Assembly: GCA_028023455.1 (NCBI GenBank)
Contig: JAQFVV010012418.1
Location: forward strand, 10,049,279-10,113,278
Direction: 5' to 3'
From: Epiperipatus broadwayi
Lineage: Eukaryota > Onychophora > Udeonychophora > Euonychophora > Peripatidae
DNA: 64,000 nt
Shown here: in pieces, positions 20,998 to 35,363 of the stretch
How positions within the stretch are numbered: the stretch's first letter is position 1
How the letters are laid out: the number at the start of each line of letters is the position of its first letter
The notes under the pieces: generated by a model
Database searches by the model: none
Told to the model about the DNA's origin: nothing
What the model saw: the letters and a program-made list of their open reading frames with translations, nothing else
Position numbers and translations under genes: made by a program

Positions 20998-22505
20998 TGT
21001 CTTAGCAAATGTAGTTAAAATTCTTAATCAAATAATTAAGGGAGTAAATATTTGATGTAATTTAATTTAGTAATGTCTTTAAAAATAAAATTTTAAATTT
21101 CATAATTAGAAAAATAAGCCACAGACCAAAACAGAATTCAGGAGTTATATCCCAGCAATAAATCAATGGATTAAATGACAGACAATGGATTTGATTTTGC
21201 TGATAAGCCAACTTTAAGAACTATAAGTAGTGGTTATTATAAATTATTGACATCATTTTTGTTGATTATTGCTGAACCACTCTGATGAGTAAAGAAGTGT
21301 TTTGGCTGTAGTACTTTGATTTATTTTATTATGTTGACCTTTTTTCTAATTGGGTTTTCAGTATATTTATTGTGCCTCATATTGAAAAACATAATGGAAG
21401 AGGAGAAAAACCACAATCTTCTTCACTCTTGCTAGTGGGCAGAATCCTGGCTGAAGATCCATAGAGAAGTATGGAAAAAAGCCATCAGCTAATGTAGAAA
21501 CAACATGGTGTTCATTATACACCTAAACTTCAATTGTCCATTGTTTTTGGAAAAAACCAACCATCAATCAAGAAGTAGACTTCCATCCAATACTGCCTGA
21601 TTAAAATGCAGAGCCACATTGTTATGGTTGAACAACTTAAGTCAACTAAAACTATACCAATACCTAAAATTGGAGCTTGAATTATTAATGATGAAAAGGA
21701 ATAAGCATGAACTTTAAAATATATTATTATAATACTAAAATTAAGTATTTATCTCCATTATGCTTAAAGTATTTTATAAATTATTGCCATTATTGATTTT
21801 GTAAATCTATTAATAAATTTGTATGACAAGAGATCACTATCTTGTTTTATTACATCACATCACAATTCAATCAGAATAAATCTAAAAGAAAAGTAATTTT
21901 TTTATGTAGTGTGATTAGTTTTTTTATTGAAATCCTTGATTATACTTGTAAAGATGTAGTAATTTAATCATAGCTTGATGAAATCTAGATTAGATACAAA
22001 ACCAGCTGTGTAGACAGAATAAATTTAAATTGTTCTTTCATTATCTTTTAATAGTTTACAATTAAGTAAACTACACTCCAGTTTTAGGAAAAGATAATTA
22101 TACCTATTGATGTAAATTAACCAGTGGAACTTTATTTTGGGATGATTTATTTATATATGAGGCTTGTTTGTATGTGTTTTATTTATTCATAAATAATTAT
22201 TCCATTTTGCAATTTCCACTCACTTGCAGTGGTATGCAGTAGATGGAAATTCCTACCATATATCATCTGCTTTATTTTTTACAAGCCTTGAATAACACCA
22301 TTTTGTGATTGACAATTTCTCTTAAGCTTAATACCTTTACAATAATATGTGATAGATGAAAATCCCTATCATATAACATGTTTCTAACTCATACTTATTT
22401 ATCTGTAAATAATGTAATGCAGATGTTGTTTTACTATATCTTAAATTTGTATATAAAATTTAATTACTTACCTGCATTACAGTTATAGAATATATATTTT
22501 TAACA
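20998..22505 (+). repeat. E3 5' LTR
   Basis: 1508 bp running from tgtcttagcaaatg to tttttaaca. Matching segments in the right copy include gtaaatatttgatgtaattt-type sequence, cagctaatgtag, taaagtattttataaattat and taatgcagat. The lysine-type primer-binding site at 22508 fixes the 3' edge. Confidence 0.75.
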
Positions 22506-22507
22506 AG

Positions 22508-22525
22508 TGGCACCCAATGTGGGGT
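22508..22525 (+). promoter_or_regulatory. E3 primer-binding site, lysine tRNA type
   Basis: TGGCACCCAATGTGGGGT differs from the well-known tRNA-Lys primer-binding site TGGCGCCCAACGTGGGGC at three positions. All three are transitions, and two fall at CpG sites, the expected mode of decay. It begins 2 nt after the LTR end. Confidence 0.8.
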
Positions 22526-25500
22526 TGAGATATAAATACAAATCCCTAAAATCAAAAGCCCAATTTCAATTATATATTAATTGCAAAAATATATGGAAAA
22601 CTTTAATGATGAAAAAATAATAATAAATAAATTCATATTGATTTTTGTTTGATAGGTTAAAGTAAAAAAGAGAGAAATTGTTTTTAGTGTAAGTTTATTT
22701 TAAAACACATTTAGAAAAATAATTATTGATTGCAAAAATATATTTATTGAAAAAAAGTTTTTGTTTGACAAATTATTGCTAATAGGGAGAATGAATATAT
22801 ATATATATAACATGATGCATAATAATTATTTTGTTTAATAGTTACATTTAATACTGAAAATATTTATATATATAAATAATGTTATATATATATATTGTGC
22901 CCTTTTCTATAGGTCAGAAATAGCACATCACAGCAAATTATTAAAAAAAATTTAAGTTTAGAATATGTTCTCTTGATGTGTTAGCTGTATTATATTAATA
23001 TTATCTTAAAGATACAATTTTAATCTAAATAAAATTATGTAATGCATAAAATTATAATGAATAACCTTAAAATAGTTAAATAAAACTAAAAATATTATTA
23101 CATATGGTTGCAAAAGCTAGCCATAATAAATAAGGCAGCTATAAATATATAAAGTATGTTTAAAAAGTTCAATTTTAATAGTCTTAAACTTATAGTTAAA
23201 TAAATGTTATATTTATTTTTATAAATTATATTTAATAATTATAATTAATATCATGTATTTTAAAAGTAAGTTTTATGGTAGTGAAAGTTATATTTAATTT
23301 TATATTTTCCAAATTATTCTTCCAAATTTTGTATTATTGTATTATTTATTTAATGTGACAAGTGTTGCAATTTATTATTATTCCCAGACAGAAAATCAGA
23401 TAATCTGTCTCGGCTATTAATCATGTGACTTGTATAATAAATGGTTATACACACATGTTTGCTAGTATTTAGATTAGTAAAGTTCAAAATATTTTAAAAT
23501 TGTATTATAGAATTGGATATAATTATTACCTATCATAAAAGCAAATATTAAATTAATCACTGTAAAATGTTTTAAAAGTATTATAAGATGAGTACAGTTA
23601 ATAAAAAAGTTAAATATTTTGTTTTAAAATAAAAATAGATAAATTAAATATTAAAGGTGGGATAAATTATTAAATATTGTTTTTAAAAGTCTTTTAAAAT
23701 ATTTAATTAATTTAGTAAAGTAATAATTGATTTAAAATAATATTTTAAACAATATTTTTAAAGTTATAATATGTCATATTTTTTATTTTGAAATTTAATT
23801 GTGTAAGTCTGCAACATTATGCAAATTTGGTATCAAATGAAAAGTAAGAATCCACCAATAGAATGAGGTATTCTCTAGGATATAAATACTGATTGCACAG
23901 GGGTACCAGGGTGATCAAATGTATCAGTGATTGATATCAGAAACTATCGAGAGGATAGTAATTTTAAAGTTTTATTATTTTACTCAATTTTTCAGTGCTC
24001 TCGTACAATTTATTTGCAGAACTAATAGGACATTTATTTTAAAGTATTTGCAAAGAGAGTATAAAATAAATATTTTAATAACTTCATTTTGATATGCATT
24101 GTTAATTTTAAAAGTTTCATTACCAGGAGTATTCATCAGAAACTCAATATAACTTTGCAATAAAAATATGGAAATGCTGATAAGAAAAATGTATTTAATG
24201 GAAATTTTAAAGACAAATCTAATAATTGTGAATATAATATTAAGAATATTGACCAAGAGGACTATTCAAGTATATAAATTATTATTATGGACATTGTACA
24301 GGAAGCTTAATAGAAAAGCTATTTGATGATTTAAAGTAAAATACACATTATTTTTATATAACATCAATATGGTCTTGTCCAAGATTAATAGGTAATATGA
24401 CAAATATATTATATAATAATTTTATGGAAAACAATGCTATAGAAATAAATGTTATATCCTTTTTGAAGGAGACATTTAAAATATTTGCAAGAAATTATTT
24501 TAAGGAAAGAATAATGGGAAATATTTACAAAGCGTATGTTATAAAACCTGAGGTATATAGGGTTATATGTTTATAAAAGATTGTTTAAAAAACTGAATTT
24601 TAAGACAAAAATGAAACACTGAAAATAAGTAATAAATAGCAATCAATTTTCCTAAAGCAGAAACCTGCAGAGTAAATGAATACATGAGTAAATAAAAGTA
24701 TGGAATTATGGAATTAATTTATATTGTGCAAAAAGTTTATCCGGATAGTTCAAGCTAAGACAAAGGGACACGATGCATCATTATGTTGACACAGAATATT
24801 TTAGGATAGTATGGAAGCTTCACAGAATTATTTTAAAAGTTATGATTTTAATAATCATCATTCTGGACAATAGGAACATAAACTATTATTCTATAAAACT
24901 TTTCCAAGATGGATCAATGATTATTTTATTTAATTTTTCAACATTTTCCAGATGTTGTATTTTTTTTATTATTCATTTTTAAACTTTGCTCACCACCACC
25001 GGAAACAGTTTTGTCTTGTTGATCGCATAGCAATGGGGGAGTTGTAAAAATTGCTCTTGAGGAGAACATTTAAAAAAAACAAACTCTCGAACAAATAAAA
25101 CATTTTTGAACTTTATCAAGAACCATCGTCAATTGAAGATATAAGTAATTATAGTCTTGATTTTTTATTTATTAACTTTTTTAGAGTGTAATATTATTTT
25201 TTATAAGAGTAGGAACATGAATATTAATTTATTGATAATGTTATAATTTTTATAGTAGAATAATTTAATAATTTAAATAAGAACATTTAAATAAAAGTAT
25301 GGATGTATTTTCATGGATGCAATGTTGTATCTAATTGATGAAAAAAGATATTTTTGTTTTTCTTTTTTGCAGATTGCCTATGAATTATGATGTATGGAAG
25401 TATAAATGTTAAATTATATGCAAATGTATTTTGTACAACACTTTTAAATTATGAGATTAGGATTTATTTTGGGAGTATGCATACTATAATTTTATACTAG

Positions 25501-27391
25501 TAATATAACACAACATGATGATAAATATTTATGTGATTCTTTTAAAAAATGTTTATATTATTGGATGTTCAAAGTATTTATATGACCAGCTTGTATGTGT
25601 TTAGAATATAAAATAAGAAAGTAAAGCATACTTTTCTTGTGGATTAGTAAGATCACCCTGATTATAATGGAAGTTTGTTTATTATTTTGAATATGCAAGT
25701 TAGTTATTTGTCAATGTAAGATTTGATAAATCTTTTAGGAAATAATGATAAGATAGTGACTTGGTTGTAGTATTATGAACATGAATCCAGGAGATGATAT
25801 TAAGGTAGGATGTAATAAGAGAATATGAATAGTATTTTATAATCTTAGTAGATATGCAATACAGTTAACAAAGCACTGTAGATGTATATTTATTTGTGGA
25901 CAGTGTCTATATTTTCAAGTATTGATGTTTCAATAAAGCTGAAGGAATAGCTGTGACATCATGGATAGTATTGGAGGTCATTAGACAGAATAGGTCATGC
26001 CTCTATTTTTTATAGATACACTGTGCCATGGTATTTTTCTCTGACATGTGCTATGAGTTATACTCTAGTTTTTCTTTCCTAAAGCCTACACATCTATTCT
26101 CTATCTAGATTTCCAAAGTAACTACATTGCACAGTATGATATATTTTAAAAGACATAATAGATAATTTAGAGGCTAAGATATGCTATTGTCTGAATAAGA
26201 TAAGTTCATTTACTTGAAAGAGGAAGTATAGTTTGTTCAAATTGGAATTGAAAATCCAATGGACCCAAAAGAAAAAAGAATCATAAATTATGTTTTTAAG
26301 ATTTTATTTTGGAGATAAAATAAAATTTCAGGAATAAAATATGTAAAGCAAAGTTGCTTTTGAAATATTAAATAACTTTTAAATATTTTATTTCATTTTT
26401 TCAATGAGTATTGCATATTTTTAAGATATAATTGTTATAAAGTAAAATGATATAAACAATAAGCATAGGTACAATTTTATATTTATTAAATAATAGGAAA
26501 TATATCAATGATTACAACAATATAGTATTAGACTAATATTAAATGGGATTTATTATATTTAATAATCATAGTGTAGTGAACAACAATATCCACACAATCT
26601 AGTAATAAATTATCAGTAGATATTTTACATGATATCTTTTAACATTGCAAAATGAAATTGTCTAGTGAAAAATATCCATGCTCGATTATTATTATTATTT
26701 GGTTTTTCCATACTATGTTTCAATAGATGTTTTAATAACAAAAAGCATAGTTAAATAATAGTTAAAGATATAATATATTTTAAATAAGTATAAATAAATG
26801 TAATTTTATCATAAGATTGATCATAAAGGAATCAATAAAATGGTATTGTTTTATCATTATTACTTAAGTCAGAGTGAAAACTTAACTAGGTTCTAATAAA
26901 AAAATGTATATCGGTGCAAATTTAAAGATGTTAAAATGTAAATATTGTAAATAAATTGTTATTTTGTTTTAGTGTTATAATAAAACTTTGTTAAATTTGT
27001 TTTCAAAAGTTTGTGTGTTATGGTTATTTATTTTTCCCATCACCATGCATCTAAAACACAAGTCACTAAATCAAACATATTTTTTTGCACAGAAATAAAT
27101 AAAGAATTATTTTAAGAATTTGAATATTTTCTTGGTATTTATTTATTTAATTAATCACATTTTACATTATCTTATGGTCACAAATTAATTATCATAATAG
27201 TACATCGAATTATATGCTATTAGTTGCCACACATATATTTTTCAGATTATCTAATACTACACATATTTATTACATTATTATATGAAGATAAAAGATTATA
27301 TTATAGTATTTTATTATTTTATTATGATAATAAAAGATTATAGTGAAGAGAAAAGATACATAAAATTAGTTCATCCAATGAAGAAGAAGAA

Positions 27392-27614
<223 letters not shown>

Positions 27615-28119
27615 TTAAGTGTAGTAGAGTATGACATAAAAATCCCTTATCATGTTTTGCTACAGTGATTTTTAATTAACTTAGAATAATTTTATGAACC
27701 TGAGATTCTATTGAGCTAAATTATAGTAGATAAAAGATTAAGATTTAATTATTAGTTTAATCTTAATGAGTAGGAGTTATTAAAGTCATAAGAATACTAT
27801 AAGTTTATTTATTTGAGATAGTAATAGGGGGGATAGTGTTCTTATGCCATTGAGGTAGTATCCTGTGGGATATTGGCTCAATGTAATCTTTCTTGTCATT
27901 TGTATTTCACTTCCAAGTCTCATGAAATAATAAATATTTATTTATTTATTTTAAAAACTGAACCTTTTCATTATTTTGATAGTAGAATGTTTTAATTTTA
28001 ATGTAGGATATTTTATTTATCAATTATTTGCATTTAACCAAATGTAATCTGTAACTGAGCTAACCTGTTTTACTTAATAATATATTGCCCGGAAGTGAAT
28101 ATACACACGGATTAGGTTA

Positions 28120-28121
<2 letters not shown>

Positions 28122-28160
<39 letters not shown>
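28122..28160. repeat. (TA)n microsatellite
   Basis: 39 bp of alternating TA. Confidence 0.95.
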
Positions 28161-28163
<3 letters not shown>

Positions 28164-31100
28164 ACCTTCTGGATAGGCACCAGAAATATTGATTGTGATT
28201 ATATAGCACTGTATCAGTAATAACTGATTGCATCTTACTAAAAAAAAATTACCTAAAATTTATTATTTTTTTTATTAATGACCTAAAACTATATTTAAAT
28301 GCATCTACAGATATAATTTGAAGATTTTGAGATATTTAATATTTGTTTTTAGTGAGTAATTAATGTTAGAAAGGGGGTGGCTTGTTACAGAAATTGTCAA
28401 GTTGGTTTGAGTAGGTCCAAGTTTGTTTTATTTGTCTCAGAACAGTATTGATATTTGTTTAGATAATTCTTTGGTTTATTTACTTAGAATATTTCAATCC
28501 ATAGTGTAAGTAGTGCAATATGTTTGGCTCATCATCATAGAAACTGTCATTTCAGTCAGATCAGTTTAGTACCTGTTGTACAGTATTTATGGATGTTCAT
28601 GTATACTTGTGTCATCTTTCAACTTCATTTTCCATTCATGTACTTCATTGTACTACCTAATATCATGTCTCATAGCAAAATATTTGATTTCCTAACCCAT
28701 AGTTTGAATAACCAGCTTAAACACAATATAAATGGATTAATAAATCACTGGACCAATGGATTATCAAACAGCAAATACACCATTAAATATTTTATTTGCT
28801 AAAATAATTATCATTGGTTTTTATTTTGTTATTTTAGAAATGTAAAATATTTATTCTTGGTTTAATTTATTTAATATTTTTTTTAAAGACAAAATAAGTT
28901 TTCTTTCTTTCTTTTTCAAGATAGAAAGATTCTTGCTTATTTTGGAACTAATTAGCCCAGTACAATGAGTGAAGCAATTTGTTGTTCTAGAGTTTTGAAC
29001 TTTTAAGTAACCTTGGATTGATGGGCGAACAGATGCTTGGATAATAATCTGGTATAAAGGGGAATACTTTTGCAAAAAGTTGACTTTTCTTTTCTGATTT
29101 CAACAATTCTCTCTCCATAAAAAGTTTTTATTAGTACAATTTTGTTTCTACAAATTAGTTCTTTTATATTCCAAGCTCGAAAGTTAAAAAAAACTATTAT
29201 TAATTTTCTGAATGAAAACAGTTCAGAAATTCTACTGGGAAAAATAAAAAATGACATATGCAGATATAAATCACTTCAAAAATATGGTATACCTCCCTGC
29301 TTTTAACTTGCTAGTTTAAATTATAAAATCATCATTTGAAATGCATAGGTGTGCCTATATTATAAATTTATTTAACCTTAATTTCTAATATTAAAAAAAT
29401 AATGGAAACGCATGTTTATATTTTAAATCTATTTTGCCTGAATTTTATTTCTAATATTAAATAGTAATTGAAATGTCTGTCTCCATTATAAATTTGATTT
29501 ACTTAGATTTAATCTCTAACACTAAGGAAATAATTGCAATGTGTGGATTTTATTGCTATTATTCTGGAAAATTTATGCTGAACTTTTTCATTAAACACTT
29601 CAAAAACTCTTTGTTGATCATTTTTGCTAGCTATAAAGAAATACAGATTAAATGGAAGGATGTGTGCAGATAACCTATTCTAATTTGCTTTATTATTATT
29701 ATTGATAAAACATTTACCTAACCATCGTGCGTACCTGGAAATGAGAAATGAAAATGCATGACATACAATTAATACATTATTAACTTATCTTTAAATGTGC
29801 TGCTAAATGAATAGGTAAAAGAGCATGAAACTGGATGTGAATTCCTTTTATTTTATTGTTCTTGTTTGCATTTGATTTTTTTTATTAAAGTATATTATTA
29901 ATAAACTCATGTAAATTTAAGTAGATTTTATAAACTGATTAGTTATTTGCTTTGTGAATGACTTTTTGAAAATTTGGAACAAATGCTTAAACCAGTCTAA
30001 TGAATTAAATAATAAATTCTTGTCTAACTTAAGCAGTGTTAGATATTTTTCACCATAATGAAGATTTTCATGTGTTATATTGCCAGCGGTTTCATTAGCT
30101 ATTGCTGAGAACTTTGAAATGCTCTCCAATTGAATCTAATTAATATTATTTATCTTTCTGAAGGAAATTGTTATATGTTTATCCATATTTATGATTATAC
30201 AAATGATCATCATCATTTAGTACATGACTAAGATATGTCATCTACAGACTGTAAATGAACTTTTCATTCCAGCTAAAAAAAAATTTAATGATTATTATTA
30301 TCTTGTTAGCATTTGATAGATAATTAGATTTAAAAATTTGTCTTATGATTTTTTATTTTATTTTTATTATTTGATTATTTCTTTATTCAAGAACATCTCA
30401 CAAATGTATAATATGGAAAAATATTATACTCAGTAATTAGTGGTTATTTTAGTATTGTTTTATTATATACTTATATTTCTATGTGTGTGCTAGCAATAGA
30501 AATATCTATTCACTATTAGTAGTTAACAGCTCTTTTTTTGAGAAGAGGTAATAACATAAAATTCATTGTTTATCTTTGCATTCTTAAAAAGTTATGAGGT
30601 TGATTTCTCAACAATTAGTTTATTCTAAATTTAAAGATTTGTTGTTTTCCCCAAACAAAAATTTTTGTTTCAATTTGTGGGCTGATTCCAAATACACTAA
30701 AGAGTTATTTTGTCTTGCTTATTTAATACTAATTATTATATTTCCAAGTTAAATATGACACTTGTTAGAAATGAGAGATTTATTCATTATTTCTTTTATC
30801 ACTTATTAAATAATGTTGTTACAGTATTTATTATCAAATGTGATTTGAAATTGTTAATGCATTATTATGCTTATATACCAGTCTGTTATTTAACTCTTAT
30901 AATAATGTTTGAATTGAAAGTAGAAATAATTTAATTCCCATCGGTTTTGGATGATGAAATGTGCCAAAAAAGTGGAAAGTTTAGAGATTTATTTAAGTGT
31001 AAATTTATTATTTCTTTATTATGCTTTGATTGAAATGTATTTAATGGCTATGCAGAAAGAAATTGTTTATGTTATATATTATCAGGAATGAAGAGAACTC

Positions 31101-31805
31101 TTTCTTATTTAATTTAAATATTTGTCATGAGTGGATTATATTCTCCAGATTAAGTAATTGTATTTTATGAATTATAGTATGTGAAGCCAAGTAGTGTATT
31201 TCCCTTATTTTTTTGGTGATGAGAGGATGTCCACACCAGTATTTAAGCCTCAGAAATTAGACTTGGGAGTCACTGTGTATTGTTATTTAAGTGATTAGAG
31301 TTAAGAAAGTCTTTTTATCCCTCACGGATTTGTGTGGAATGCATTTCATCATTTATCCATAACCAAGTGTAAGATAGTTTGGTGATAAGAAAATAAAATG
31401 AAGGTAGAATTGATTTTTCTCATAAAACAGCTGAAGTAGAATTAGTGTTAAAGCTTGGTTGGTCATTGTCATCATCCATATTATGACCTTTATCCCAATT
31501 TTGCAAGTAAACTGATTGGATTTAGTTATGTTACTTATTTTATAATGGATAGCATAATTCAGATGCATGCATAAAATAGTATTAATTTGGAAAGTATGGA
31601 GAAATCCATCATCAATGTGTAACTCTTTAATTATTGTTTCAAATCATATATTAATTATTTAGATTTTATATCATCAACTCTCATAATGTTTCATCCTCAT
31701 TTGAATGAGTAAGCAAAAGAAAAGAAAGTGTAACTAATTAATAGAATAGGATAGCTTGACCTCTTACTCAGGGATTTAAATCCCCCTCATATTGTTTTGA
31801 TGTGC

Positions 31806-32165
31806 ATTTGAAGTAAAATGCCAAGATTTTTACTTTTACATTTTACAATTTTAGTGCCAGTGTTTAACAGAGTTTTCTTTTCATGAGTATATCAGAATTG
31901 ACTGGTAAGGTGTTTATTTGAAGTAAAATACCAAGAAGTTAATTTCATGCTTAGTTATCTTAGTATAGTATTATAACGTTTCTGTGTCATAGGCTTATCA
32001 GAATTGACTAATAGCTTGAGTAAATTTTATAAGTAAAATGCCAAGAATTGTTTCACATTTTATAATTTTAATGCCAGTATTATAATGTTTCTTTTTGTAA
32101 GCTTATCAAAATGGATTGATAGCTTACATATGTTAAAATAAAATGCAGAAAATACTTTATGTTAT
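31806..32165. repeat. Degenerate tandem repeat, period ~110 bp, ~3 copies
   Basis: The motif aagtaaaatgccaag starts at 31811, 31921 (atacc variant) and 32031, with a weaker fourth start near 32134. Each is followed by a conserved gccagt-(n)-ttataatgtttct-type segment and cttatcagaattgact. Confidence 0.8.
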
Positions 32166-32790
32166 ATATTTTCATGTAGACCATTTAATCATTGATGTTA
32201 GAATTATTTCAAAATATCTATATGTGTAAACTAGAAAATCAAATGTTTATTTAAATATATCTTAAAATAAATGTTTTATTTATTCAAATACCTTATCCAG
32301 AATTTTTCTTTGACATGTATTCATGTTCTATATTTCCACACATGCACATACATTTACATATCCAATATGATATCATTGCACTATTCCATAATTTAATGAT
32401 GAATATGTCCAGATCGATGATGTTGATTTCCTGATCCAAACACTATATGAATTGTTTGATTATTTAATGATTCTCTGAAAATTTTATTACTCAGTTATTG
32501 TTTAGATGATAAATTGAAATCAAAATGCAACCTATTTCTTTCATTATCTAACTACCATTTTATTAGAATAATGCTTAATTTGTATCATTACTTTTATAAT
32601 AGTAATTAGTAGTTGTTGGAAAGTATAGATTTAAAATTAAGCCATGCAATAAATTAATTTCCTGAAACATTCCCTTATTATTTAAATTAGACATTAATTC
32701 AATTACTTAATTTAAATTATTGTAGAATTAAATGTTAAGCAATGTTTACATTGAGATCAAATTAGTAGTTTATTCTATGATCAATAAAAT

Positions 32791-32808
32791 TGGCGCCCCA
32801 GGTATTTG
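32791..32808 (+). promoter_or_regulatory. Second primer-binding-site-like motif
   Basis: TGGCGCCCCAGGTATTTG follows gatcaataaaat and lies ~400 bp upstream of the gag relic, the same leader length as in E2. It may mark the 3' edge of another 5' LTR. No matching LTR pair was found, so this is tentative. Confidence 0.4.
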
Positions 32809-32847
32809 TTGATAGGAAAGTTATGAGAGGTGTTGGGGGAGGGTTAC

Positions 32848-32879
<32 letters not shown>

Positions 32880-32880
32880 A
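32848..32880. repeat. (TA)n with (CA)n tail
   Basis: About 24 bp of TA alternation followed by acacacaca. Confidence 0.9.
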
Positions 32881-33189
32881 TACCATTTTTGCATTTAATT
32901 GGACACTAAAGAAAGTTAAAATTAGGCAATAATTCAATATCATCAAAAGAGATAACATGGATAGTAAATGAAGAAGTTTTGTGTGGAACTGGCATGTGGA
33001 ACTGGCATGTATTCATATAAGACATGATAAAGAGGAATAGATAATAATATATAAATGATAATCAAAAATTAGTGTTGAAAGCAAAATTTTGATTTAATTC
33101 TATAGAATAGAGTTTTTTTGTTGATGCGTATTTTCTGGTATTGTCTAAAATAGAAACTGAGAAGCAAAATTATTATTTAATATCTGAGG

Positions 33190-34560
33190 ATGCAACTTGA
33201 GAGGAGGAAAATCCTATTACAATTGAAAACCCCCAATCCATTGACAGAATAGATAAGCCCACAGTTATGAAAATGCTTGTTGATATTCATATACATACTC
33301 AGCAGGCAACAAATCAAAATATTGTAAAAAATCAACAGGATGTGATAGAAAGAATGTAGAAGAGATTGAAAAAAAAAACAAAGTCAACAAGAAATGAGAG
33401 ATGAAGCAGGAATTAATGGATAGGGCAGATAAAACTCAGAATGCAATATAAGAATTGAAGAAAAAGTTAAATAGAAATATTGAAAAAGTAGAGCAGGAGG
33501 TAAAGATAGTGTAAGAAAATGTTACTGAGATTAGAGAAAAAATAAAATTAGAATGTGTAAGAATAGTGTGGAGGAAAAAATAGTACAGGTGAAAAAACTG
33601 TTGGAAAACAATAAACAGACACAAGAAGCCTTGCAATATCAAGTGAAGGTACAAAAAGAGACTGTAGTGCTAAAGAAGAAAAGCTTCATAATAAAATTAG
33701 GAAACAAATAGATACTATGATGAAAAAGTTAGACAATAGATATTATCAGGATATAGAAAGAAGTGAAAACAACCTAAGAAAGAAAATAGAGTAAGCATGT
33801 ATATAAATAAAAAGATGCCTTGAGCAAAGAATAGAATTCACCAAAAATGGGCACTAAGAATCCACCAGTGAAGAAAATAAAAGAGTGAATGATTATATTG
33901 TAAACTCTCAAGAAGCAATGAGCAACAAAGATAGAATAAAAATAGGCAAACTATCCAATTTTATCATGAAAAACATTTAGATAAAATCTTTCAGATCAGA
34001 TGTGGAGAAAAACCCAATGACACATTAAAAAATTTACAAGAGATGTTCCAGTTTCATAAATTATTAGAGGATAAAAAGTTTGCAGTTGCCTGTAATCATC
34101 TCCATGGACTGGCCAAAGATTAGTGGCATATCTTGAGAATAAAGTCCTAGACTTTTGGAAATTATTGATATACAATAATGCATAGATTCCAGAGTGAGAA
34201 ATGCCAAGATGGGATCTTGCATAAAATTTCCCAAGAGAAATACCCAGGGTACTGAGAGAAACCCATCAATAAGTTTTCTTCTGGAAGGTAGCAAAATTAA
34301 GGCCACTGGCTGCTTTCCATTATTGAAAGGGCATATAATTAGAACAATTCATTATAATATGCCTGCAATGGTACAGCAAATCATACTGGGGCACAGTCAT
34401 CATAATATTTAGGCAATGGCGGTATTACTAACCACCATTAGCTTTGGCAATATACAAAAAATCCTGGACAAATTTAAGAGGTTGGATCTACACAAATGGT
34501 ATGCAGTGACAATGCAATATTCAAATGGGAAGAAACCACCTTATAAAAAAATATGAGATA
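33190..34560 (+). pseudogene. Decayed coiled-coil gag, related to E2 gag
   Basis: 33250-33860 is extremely rich in K, E, N and Q codons in several frames (VEKLLENNKQTQEA-like; KKLDNRYYQDIERSENNL), recalling the E2 coiled coil. About 33990-34420 encodes, across frames, FRSDVEKNP, KKFAVACNHLHGLAKD, ISQEKYP, then in the frame at 34194 RNPSISFLLEGSKIKATGCF, LLKGHIIRTIHYNMPAMVQ. These align with the E2 order of LQGDALMWW, FQDKYKQTPGETLTKFF and IIKRNLPLKIEQSL. Many stops interrupt it. No pol follows; E3's right LTR begins ~400 bp later. Confidence 0.7.
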
Positions 34561-34960
34561 AAAACAAACCCAAATAACCCAAAAAGGATGGACTGAAGAT
34601 GACCACAAGAATAGGAGTTATCTCCTATATGGAGAGAATTACACCAGAAAGTGGAAGATGCTAAATAAAATACATTGAGTTTCTTTTTAGATATATAGAT
34701 TTATTTTGTGTATGTATTATTTTATTAACCAAGTAAAATCATTTTTTTTTAGTTTTTTTTTTGTGCACTGATATGAACTGATATTTATATATGCTCCATG
34801 TATATAAATTAAAAATTTGAAGGAATTTCTAAAAGTAAAGATTTTCAACAATTTTAATAAATAAAATTTTTGTACACAATTCATATGCACAAATAAATGA
34901 TTAATTATAAGTTTATTTTAAAAGTAAAGGTATTTTATTATTTAAGAATGATAATGGCAT
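34561..34960. other. Non-coding gap before E3 right LTR
   Basis: AT-rich with T-runs near 34740. No coding homology and no convincing polypurine tract. Confidence 0.4.
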
Positions 34961-35363
34961 TATCTTAATAAATGTAATTAAAATTCTTATAGATGGATTG
35001 ATTAATTAAGAAGATAAATATTTGATGTAATTTAGTCTGGTAATTCTTTTAAAAAATAAAATTTTAAATGTCATAATTGGATAAATAAGTCATGGACCAA
35101 ATTGAAATTCAGAAGTTATCTCCCACCAAATAGAGCAATGGATTGAAATGATAGATGATTGATATAATTTTGCTGATAAGTCAATAGTGGTTATTATTAG
35201 TTATTGTTAATTACTTTGATTGATTATTGCTGAACTACTTTGATTGCTGAAGTATTACTGCTAAAAATATTTTGATTTGTTTTATTGCATTGACCTTTAT
35301 GATTGTGCTTTCTGTATGCTTATTGTGTATAGCATTGAAAAATAAAATAAAAGAGTAGAGAAA
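34961..35363 (+). repeat. E3 3' LTR, part 1
   Basis: tatcttaataaatgtaatta corresponds to the start of the left LTR, and homology runs to aagagtagagaaa, where an insertion interrupts it. Confidence 0.75.
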
